From Foliamicus sp965115835 (GTDB lineage: Bacteria > Pseudomonadota > Gammaproteobacteria > Steroidobacterales > Foliamicaceae), in NCBI GenBank assembly GCA_965115835.1, contig OZ220471.1, forward strand, positions 2,232,001 through 2,296,000: 64,000 nt of DNA, given 5' to 3'. Position numbers and translations under genes: made by a program. Shown in pieces: positions 7,528 through 15,700 of this stretch. The notes beneath the pieces were generated by a model, which saw only the letters and a list, made by a program, of their open reading frames with translations, was not told where the DNA came from and searched no databases. The first letter of the stretch is position 1. Every line of letters starts with the position of its first letter.

Positions 7528-10407
7528 ATGTCGCCAGTATCCCCCTTGACCCGCCCCGCGACAGTCGCGGGACTCTTGTTACTCCTGTCCTCTGGCGCGC
7601 TGCTTGCCCAGGGGGCGCTGGAAGGCCGCGTGAGCGATCAATCCGGGGAAGTGTACTTCGAGGGGGCGATAGTGAGTCTGGCGGAGCTTGGCGTCGAGCG
7701 CGTGAGCGACGCGGCCGGGCGGTTCCGGTTCCGGAACCTTCCCGCCGGCGACTACCGCCTGGAGGTCAGCTACGTGGGCGCGGAACCGGTTTCCGTGGCC
7801 GTTTCGGTGCGCGATGGCCAGACCGAACAAGCCCAGGTGAAGATCGGTTCCGCAGTGGACATCATGGAGAACATCATCGTGGTGGGACAGGCTGCCGGCG
7901 CCTACGGCGCGATCAACCGGATGCGTTCGGCCGACAACCTTGTGGCCGTCGTCACCAGCGATTCCATCGGCCAGTTTCCCGACGAGAACGCCAGCGAGGC
8001 ATTGCAGCGGATCGACGGGGTGTTCATTGAACGCGACCAGGGCGAGGGCCGTTTCGTGGGCGTGCGCGGCATCGACCCGCAACTGAACGTGGCCAGCATC
8101 AACGGGCTGAACGTGCCGGCCCCGGAGAGCGACCGCCGCAACGTGGCGCTGGACGTGATTCCCTCGGACCTGATCGAGAGCCTGGAGGTCACCAAGACGC
8201 TCACCCCCGACCAGGACGCCAGCGCCATCGGCGGCACGATCAATATCAAGAGCCTGAGCGCCTTCGACCGCGAGGGGATGAGCTACAAGCTCAAGGGCCA
8301 ATCGTTCTACAACGCATTGCAGCGCAGCCGCGGGCACAAGTTCTCCGGCGCCTTCACCCGCGCGTTCGAGTTCGCGGGCGGAGAGTTCGGGATGGCGCTG
8401 AGCCTGTCCACCAACAAGCGCGAGTTCGGCACTGATAACCTGGAGGCCGACGGGGGCTGGAAGAACGACGGCAGGGTGCGCTATCACGAGGAACTGGAGA
8501 TGCGCAACTACGAGATCGTCCGCGAACGCGACGGCCTTGCGCTCAATCTGGATTTCCGGGCCAGCGATACCTCGAGCTACTACCTGCGCACGCTGTACAG
8601 CGACTTCGCCGATCAGGAGCTCCGCAACCGCATCGAGTTCAAGCTCGACCAGGGCGATGTGACGTACGACAGTAACAGCCTTGCGGCCACCGATACCGAA
8701 TTGCAGCGCGAACTCAAGGACCGCCACGAGGCCCAGCAGATTCTTTCGCTGCTCCTCGGGGGCGAGAACCTGATCGGCGACTGGACATTCGAGTACAGCG
8801 CCGGCTATTCGGAGGCCAGCGAGGATGAGTCGGGCCGCATCGATTCGCAGTTCAAATACAGCGGGCTGGGCGTCGCCCGTTATGAAAGCCTTGACCGGGT
8901 TCCGGCGCTGTCGTACAGCGAAGACGGCGCAATTGCGGAGAACTTCGAGCTGGACGAAATCGCGGTCGAGGACAACTACACCAACGATGACGAGACAGCG
9001 CTGAAGATCGACATTACCCGCGAACTGACCTGGGCCGGGCGTCCGGGATACCTCCGCTTCGGCGCCAAGTACCGCGCACGCGACAAGAGCCGCGACTCGG
9101 GATTGCGGGTGTTCGAGAAATTCGACGATGCGTTCAGTACTCCCCCCACCCTGGGACAGTTCGTTTCCGGTGGCGGCAACTACCTGCTGGGCGCCTACGG
9201 GCCGCACATCGACGCCGGTCTCCAGCGGTCGTTCGTGTGGGGGCATATCGGCGGCGTTGGGGCCTGCCGCTTCGAGAGCTACAACGAGGACGGCTGTCCC
9301 TTCATCATGGACGAGGACGCCTCGAGGATCGGTTCCGCGGCCGATTACGACATCGAGGAAAACGTTGCCGCGCTGTACCTCATGCAGCGGATCGACATCG
9401 ATGATGTCCGCGTGGTGTATGGACTGCGCTACGAAGGCACGGACTTCAGCGCCAGGGGCGCCTATGTGCGCGAGGTCGATGTCAAGGGCGAGGACGATGT
9501 GCAGGTTGCCGAATCGCTTTTCGAGAACGACTACGGCAACCTGCTGCCCAGCATCAACCTGCGCTACAAGCCTTCGAAGAACCTGATTCTGCGCGCCGCC
9601 TACACGCACTCTCTCGCCAGACCGTCTTTCGGAGACCTGAATCCCACCCCGGACGCCATAGAAATCGAGCAGGATGACGACGAGATCTCCCTGGCCGTGG
9701 AGGCGGGAAATCCCCAATTGCGGCCCTACAAGTCGAAGAACCTGGATGTGGCCATGGAGTACTACCCGGGCAACATGGGCCTTTTCCGAACCGCGGCCTT
9801 CTACAAGCGGATCGACGACTTCGTATTCGATGCCGACGTCAGCTCGGTTGCCGACCCGCGCGAATTTGCCGGGAATATCGCCGTCACGGACGTTGAAATC
9901 CTCAAACCGCTGAATGGGCGATCCGCCAATCTGTACGGCCTGGAGGCGGGATGGACCCGTCAGTTCGCCGATCTTCCGGGGATATTGAGCGGGCTGGTCC
10001 TGATGGCCAACGCCACCTTCACCGACAGCGACGCCGACCTGGGCCTGGGGCCGGACGCGGGCCGCAGCACGGAATCCCGGCTGCCCCTGCAGGCCGACAT
10101 GGTGGCCAACTTCGTGGTCGGCTACGAGAATTACGGCTGGAGCATACGCCTGTCGTCGGCCTATATCGGCAAGCGAGTGGCCGAGATCAACCTCGAGGAT
10201 CAGAGCAACGATTTGTACGAGGACGGCCATCACCAGATAGACCTCACCGTAAAGTACGATTTCAACGAGCATTTACAGGTATATTTCAACGCCATGAACC
10301 TGCGCGAGGAGCCCAATTACCGCTACTACGGCCGGCCACGCTACAACGCCCAGTACGACGAAATCGGCCGCTCTTTCGTGCTCGGCATTGCCTACCGCAG
10401 CTTCTGA
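7528..10407 (+). CDS. TonB-dependent outer-membrane receptor
   Basis: A 959-residue receptor. It has a signal peptide (about 1-28, ending LLAQG), a carboxypeptidase-regulatory-like beta-sandwich (about 30-105, with AGRFRFRNLPAGDYRLEVSY), a plug domain (about 120-260, with VGVRGIDPQLNVASINGL and GGTINIKS), and a 22-strand-type beta-barrel ending in the terminal phenylalanine of AYRSF needed for outer-membrane assembly. The AGGAGG site 8 bp before the ATG at 7528 fixes the start. The phytase gene directly downstream suggests uptake of phytate or its products; the actual ligand is inferred. Confidence 0.9.
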   Translation: MSPVSPLTRPATVAGLLLLLSSGALLAQGALEGRVSDQSGEVYFEGAIVSLAELGVERVSDAAGRFRFRNLPAGDYRLEVSYVGAEPVSVAVSVRDGQTEQAQVKIGSAVDIMENIIVVGQAAGAYGAINRMRSADNLVAVVTSDSIGQFPDENASEALQRIDGVFIERDQGEGRFVGVRGIDPQLNVASINGLNVPAPESDRRNVALDVIPSDLIESLEVTKTLTPDQDASAIGGTINIKSLSAFDREGMSYKLKGQSFYNALQRSRGHKFSGAFTRAFEFAGGEFGMALSLSTNKREFGTDNLEADGGWKNDGRVRYHEELEMRNYEIVRERDGLALNLDFRASDTSSYYLRTLYSDFADQELRNRIEFKLDQGDVTYDSNSLAATDTELQRELKDRHEAQQILSLLLGGENLIGDWTFEYSAGYSEASEDESGRIDSQFKYSGLGVARYESLDRVPALSYSEDGAIAENFELDEIAVEDNYTNDDETALKIDITRELTWAGRPGYLRFGAKYRARDKSRDSGLRVFEKFDDAFSTPPTLGQFVSGGGNYLLGAYGPHIDAGLQRSFVWGHIGGVGACRFESYNEDGCPFIMDEDASRIGSAADYDIEENVAALYLMQRIDIDDVRVVYGLRYEGTDFSARGAYVREVDVKGEDDVQVAESLFENDYGNLLPSINLRYKPSKNLILRAAYTHSLARPSFGDLNPTPDAIEIEQDDDEISLAVEAGNPQLRPYKSKNLDVAMEYYPGNMGLFRTAAFYKRIDDFVFDADVSSVADPREFAGNIAVTDVEILKPLNGRSANLYGLEAGWTRQFADLPGILSGLVLMANATFTDSDADLGLGPDAGRSTESRLPLQADMVANFVVGYENYGWSIRLSSAYIGKRVAEINLEDQSNDLYEDGHHQIDLTVKYDFNEHLQVYFNAMNLREEPNYRYYGRPRYNAQYDEIGRSFVLGIAYRSF

Positions 10408-10497
10408 CCCGTGCTGCGAACAGCCCGCCAGGAACGCAGCCCTTCAGGCGCCGACTCCATGAACGCAGCCCTTCCCCGGCGCCCCTGGCGGCGATCA

Positions 10498-11583
10498 ATG
10501 AACGCATCACGCCCATACCCTCTGGCTGTCGCCGCCGCGCTCTGCCTGGGCGCGTACCCCGGCATGCAGACGGCGGATGGCGCGGCCCGCAAGGAAGCAC
10601 CGTTGCCGGCCGTATATGCGGTGGCGGAGACCGAACCGGTGCGCAGCCGGGGCGACGCCGCCGACGATCCGGCGATATGGATTCACCCTTCCGACGCCAC
10701 GCACAGCCTGATTCTGGGCACCGACAAGCGCAAGGGACTGGCGGTCTATGACCTGACGGGACGCGAAGTGCAGTTCCTGGCGCGGGGGCGGCTGAACAAT
10801 GTGGACCTGCGCCAGGAAATTCTGCTGGACGGGGGCGCAGTCACGCTGGCGGTGGCCACGAACCGCACCGAACACACCATGGATGTGTTCGGAATCTCGG
10901 CGCAGGGTGAGGTGAACCTGCTGCGGGCGCAGCCTCTCGATATCGACGATCCCTACGGCGTCTGCATACATCGGGACAGCCACGGCAACGCGCATGCTTT
11001 CGTGAACGGCAGCGACGGCGCGTACGAAATGTGGCGATTGACCGCCGGCGGAGCATGGTCTGTCGAGCGCACAGACCGCTTCCGGGTTGCCAGCAAGCCC
11101 GAGGGCTGCGTGGTGGACGACACCGCCGGCATCGCCTATATCGGGGAAGAGGAGCGGGGGATCTGGAAGATGCCGGCGCGCCCCGGCGGCTTTGCCGAAG
11201 CCACGCTGCTCGACTCCGTGGAGAACGGCCGGCTTGTCGCCGATGTCGAGGGCCTGGACATCTACAGACCGGCCCGCGGCAACGCCTTGCTGGTGGCGTC
11301 CAGTCAGGGAGACGACACGTTCGCCTTTTACGACCTTGGCAACGATAGCTACCTGGGCTCCATACGCGTTGCGGACAATCCGGGCGGCGGCATCGACGGC
11401 GCCGAAGATACGGACGGTCTGGCGGCAAGCAGCGTGAACCTGGGACCCGGATTCGAGGCGGGCTTGCTGGTGGTGCAGGATGGCCATAACCGCCGCCCGA
11501 GGGCACGGCAGAACTTCAAGCTGATTCCCTGGAGTTCGGTGGCCCGGGCGCTCAATCTGCCTGCCGTCGAACGCACCGAGTAA
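10498..11583 (+). CDS. Beta-propeller phytase (3-phytase)
   Basis: A protein of about 361 residues of the beta-propeller phytase family. A short hydrophobic signal (LAVAAALCLGAYPGMQ) follows the ATG at 10498; an upstream ATG at 10459 is also possible. Family signatures include DDPAIWIHPSD near the N-terminus, the calcium/phosphate-binding acidic loops, the central KPEGCVVDD and EEERGIWK segments, and DTDGLAAS with LLVVQDGHN near the end. The enzyme hydrolyses phytate in a calcium-dependent way, probably in the periplasm. Co-direction with the TonB receptor 90 bp upstream fits the known receptor-phytase gene pairing. Confidence 0.87.
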   Translation: MNASRPYPLAVAAALCLGAYPGMQTADGAARKEAPLPAVYAVAETEPVRSRGDAADDPAIWIHPSDATHSLILGTDKRKGLAVYDLTGREVQFLARGRLNNVDLRQEILLDGGAVTLAVATNRTEHTMDVFGISAQGEVNLLRAQPLDIDDPYGVCIHRDSHGNAHAFVNGSDGAYEMWRLTAGGAWSVERTDRFRVASKPEGCVVDDTAGIAYIGEEERGIWKMPARPGGFAEATLLDSVENGRLVADVEGLDIYRPARGNALLVASSQGDDTFAFYDLGNDSYLGSIRVADNPGGGIDGAEDTDGLAASSVNLGPGFEAGLLVVQDGHNRRPRARQNFKLIPWSSVARALNLPAVERTE

Positions 11584-11650
11584 CGCGGGCGTTCAGGGCT
11601 GCCGGCGCAGGCCCGTACAATGCGCGCCTTGCTGACGGAAGCGCGAATTC

Positions 11651-12742
11651 ATGCCAGACCTCGAAAGCCTCAGAAAGCAGTTGGGCGCCATCGACCGGCA
11701 AATTATCGATTTGCTGGCCCGCCGCCAGGAAATCTCTTCGGAAGTGGGCCGCCACAAGCACGAGGCGGGCATCCCCACCCGCGATTTCGCCCAGGAAGTG
11801 CGGGTGGTGGGGCGCGCGCGCGAACAGGCCGAAAAGGCGGGCCTGCCCGGCGACCTTGCCGAGGGCATCGTGCGTTTGCTGATCGATGCCTCGCTGTCCC
11901 GGCAGGAGCGCGTTCGCCTTCAGGCCCGCGGTCGGGGGAAGGGCCACGAGGCGCTGGTGGTGGGAGGCGGCGGCATGATGGGCCGCTGGTTCTGCGAGTT
12001 CCTGAGCTCGCAGGGTTATGCGGTAACCGTGGCCGATCCGGTGGCAAGGCCGCGCAAGCTGCCCCATGTCAAGAATTGGAAGGAGGCGTCCCGCCGCTTC
12101 GAGCTCACCGTGGTTGCGGCTCCGGTTGCGGCCAGCGCAAGCATCCTTGCAGACATGGAGCAGGTTCGTCATCCGGGCCTGATTTTCGATATTGCCTCGA
12201 TCAAGGATCCGGTAAAGGGTGTCCTGAAGCGCATGGCCTCGGCCGGGATGAAGGTGGCTTCCATTCACCCGATGTTCGGACCCGACACCGACCTGTTGTC
12301 CGGCTGCCATATCCTGCTGATGGATGTGGGCGCGCCGGATGCGGCGGCGGCCGCGGCCGAGGTGTTCGCGGGAACGATGGTGGATATCCTGCGCGTGCCG
12401 GTAGACGAACACGACCGGCTGATCGCCTGGGTACTGGGCGTGTCCCACGCCATCAATGTGGCCTTCATTCACGCACTCGAGGAAAGCGGCCAACAGGCGC
12501 CGACCCTGGCGCGCATGTCGAGCACCACCTTCGACGCCCAGCTTGAGGTGGCCAGGGCCGTGGCGGGAGACAATCCCCGCCTGTATTTTGAAATCCAGCG
12601 GCTCAACCCGCACGGCGCCGAGGTGCTGGGCGAACTGGTCGCCAAGGTGGAGAAACTCGCCCGCTTCGTGCGCGAAGGCAACGAGCGGGAGTTCGTGCAG
12701 ATGATGGAAAGCGGGCGGCGCTATCTGGCGGGCCGCGGATAA
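11651..12742 (+). CDS. tyrA: T-protein: chorismate mutase / prephenate dehydrogenase
   Basis: A 363-residue bifunctional enzyme of tyrosine biosynthesis. Residues 1-90 are an AroQ-type helical chorismate mutase (LRKQLGAIDRQIIDLLARR...EISSEVGRHK). From about 98 a Rossmann domain begins with LVVGGGGMMGRWF and continues with prephenate dehydrogenase features (DIASIKDPV, HPMFGPD). It converts chorismate to prephenate and then oxidises it to 4-hydroxyphenylpyruvate with NAD+. The fusion order matches the gammaproteobacterial TyrA. The start ATG is 67 bp after the phytase stop. Confidence 0.88.
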   Translation: MPDLESLRKQLGAIDRQIIDLLARRQEISSEVGRHKHEAGIPTRDFAQEVRVVGRAREQAEKAGLPGDLAEGIVRLLIDASLSRQERVRLQARGRGKGHEALVVGGGGMMGRWFCEFLSSQGYAVTVADPVARPRKLPHVKNWKEASRRFELTVVAAPVAASASILADMEQVRHPGLIFDIASIKDPVKGVLKRMASAGMKVASIHPMFGPDTDLLSGCHILLMDVGAPDAAAAAAEVFAGTMVDILRVPVDEHDRLIAWVLGVSHAINVAFIHALEESGQQAPTLARMSSTTFDAQLEVARAVAGDNPRLYFEIQRLNPHGAEVLGELVAKVEKLARFVREGNEREFVQMMESGRRYLAGRG

Positions 12743-12776
12743 TCCTTGCAGTTCTTGGGCGCCCGCGCGCTCGCAA

Positions 12777-15700
12777 TCAATACAGCACCTGCACCCCGCG
12801 CTCTTCCAGCGCCGGGATGTGAATGCTCAGGGCGTCCGGGTCCAGCGGGTTATCGCGCAAGTCCAGGTACTCCAGAGCAGGCAATTTCGCCAGCGCCGCA
12901 ATGTCCGCTACCTGATTCTGGCCGAGACTCAGCAACTCCAGCTTGCGCAGCCCGGATAGCGCCGACACATCCACAACATCGTTGCCGCCCAGCGTCAGCT
13001 GCTCCAGTTCCGCCAACCGCGACAGCGGCGTCAGATCCGAAACCTCGTTGCGGGTCAGAAACAGCTTGGTCAGACCGGAGAGAGAAGAAAGCGCTGAAAC
13101 ATCCGAAATGTCGTTGTCGTCCAGCACCAGTTGCCGGAGCGCCGCCAACTGCGACAGCGGCGTCAGGTCGGAAATGGCGTTCCTCGCCAGAAACAGCTTG
13201 GTCAGGCCGGAGAGGGAAGAAAGCGGCGTCAGGTCCCCAATGCCGTTGCCGTCCAGGAACAACGTTTCGATTTGCGCCAGATGGGCCAGCGCGCCAATGT
13301 CCGCCACACCGCAGTCCCTCAGATACAAGCCGCGAAGTTGCCGGAAGCCGGTGGACGGGAACCCGGAGAGCGGATTGCCGTTGAGATTCAGCGAGGCCAG
13401 GCGGGGCAATGCCGCCAGCGCGGTCACATCCGTGATCCGATTGTCGTTCAGCGACAGGCTGCGGAGCGCAGTCAGATCCGCCAGCGGCGATACTTCCTCA
13501 ATCTGGTTGGCGCCCAGATGCAAGGCGGAGAGCTTGACCAGCGCCTGCAGGGGCGACAGGTCGGTGATCCCGTTGCCCGAGAGCGACAGCGTGCGCAATT
13601 CGGTGAACGCCGAAAGCAGGCTGAAGTCCGAAGCGCCGGTGTGGTCAAGGCGCAGCGTCCTGAGCATTGTCAGTCCCGAAAGCGCCGACAGGTCCACAAT
13701 CTGGCGGTTCGACGACAGGGTCAGGGTTTCGAGACGGGTCAACCCGGCAAGCGGGGCGAGGTCCGAAGCGCCGATGCCGTCAAGACGCAGCGTCTCCAGC
13801 AGGATCAGCCCCGACAGCGGCGACAAGTCCACAATCTGGCGATTCCACGACAAGTTCAGGGTTTTGAGACGGACCAGACCGGCAAGCGGAGTGAGGTCCG
13901 AAACGCCGGTGCGATCAAGCCGCAGCGTCTCCAGTAGCGCCAATCCCGAAAGCGGCGTGAGGTCCGTAATCCGGCGGTTCGACGACAAGTCCAGATGGCC
14001 GAGAAGAGGCAGCCCGGCAAGCGGGGCGAGGTTCTCCAGGTTCGGGTTCCCGCTCAATATCAGCGTCGTCAATCCATCGAGCGCGGCAAGCGGCGTCAAG
14101 TCCGTGATCCGGTTGCCGCCCAGGTCCAGCGATTTCAGCCCGGAAGCTATTTCCAGCCCGGCAAGGTCCGCCACGCCCGAACGGGCCGCATTCAGCACTC
14201 GCAACAGCGCCACTTCCGGCTCGTTGCGACGCGCAAGATCGGTCGCGCCCAAAGCCCGGGCCACTACCCCGGCAAGACCGGCGTCCTGGAAGAACACGCC
14301 ATCGCCATCGACTACCTCCACAACCTTCTCGACCACCTCAACATCGCCGCTTTCGCCATCGTCGCCGTCGCCATCATCGGCGGGGTCGGAGGAGGGCGGC
14401 GTCGTGTCCGTCACCGTCACGGCAACCTCGTCGATGTTCAGCGACGAGCCATAGTTGCTGTCGCTGCTGGCCGATGTGTGCGTCAGGGTCGCGGTATCGT
14501 CAGTACTGTCGTCATCGGTTCCGGCGTTGACCGTCACCGTCTGCGCCGTGTCGTAGTTGCCCGGCGTGAACGTCAGCGGCGAACCGGTCACCGTCACCTC
14601 GCCCGACTCGCCCCCCACCGTCACCGTCACGTTCGCCGACGGCGCCGTGTTCAGCTTCACGGTGTACGTGCCGCTGCGGCCTTCCTCAATCGTCAGCGCG
14701 GTCGGCGTCACCACCACGCGGGGAGTGCCCGCCGCAAACGGCGTCGCCGTCACCACATCCGACCAGGGACCGTCGTTGCCGCTGCCCTGGCTGGCCTGGA
14801 TGCGAAACTCATACGCCGTGCCGGCAGTCAGGCCGGTGACCGTCCGGGTCGCGGTGGCGCCGGTTCCCGCAACGAATGTCGCCGTGGCGGGCCAGGCGCC
14901 GCCGCTCGCTCTGCGCTGGTGGCCCCAGCGGGAAATGCGCTGGTTCGGCTGGGCGTCCCAACTCAGGGTAACCTGCTCCACGCCCGCCTCCGCCCTCAGC
15001 CCCGACGGCTTCGCCGGAACACCCGTCCACGCGGGGGTGACGGTGGCCTCGTCCGAGGCCGCACCGGCCCCGTTGACGTTCACCGCACGCACCTTGAAGG
15101 CATAGGCCGTCCCGGTGCTCAAGCCCGTCACCGTGTAGGTCGTGGTGGAAGCGCTCGAACCCGGCACATCCTTCCAGACGCCGTCCTGCGAATACTGCCA
15201 CTTGGTGATGCTGGCGTCGTTCGGGTCGCTCCAGGACAGCATCGCCTGTTCGTTGCCGCTGCCCTGAACGGCAGTGAAGCCCGCCGGCTTGGCGGGCGCC
15301 CCATTGACCGTCACCGTCACCGTGCCCGCGTCCGGGATCGCATCCGCCATGGCGCCTGTCAGCCTAAAAGCGTGGTTGATCGTCGCCGTGCCCTCCGCCA
15401 CGCCGGTCACCGTCACCGTCTGCGCCGTGTTGTAGTTGCCCGCCGTGAACGTCAGGCTCGGCGGACTCACCGTCGCCTTGCCCGTGTCGCCGCTCGTAAT
15501 CGACAGGGTTCCCGCAAGCGCCTTGGTCAGCGCCACCGTGTAGGTGGCGGCGGTGGAACCAGCCGTCACCGTCACCGGCGAACCGGTGATCGTCAGGGCG
15601 GGAATGTCCTTGGTATCGTCGACAAGGGTCACCGTGCGGATATTGGACCAGAGGCCAGCCTGATCGGGCCTCTCTCCCCCCCGCCCACGGATCCTCACCT

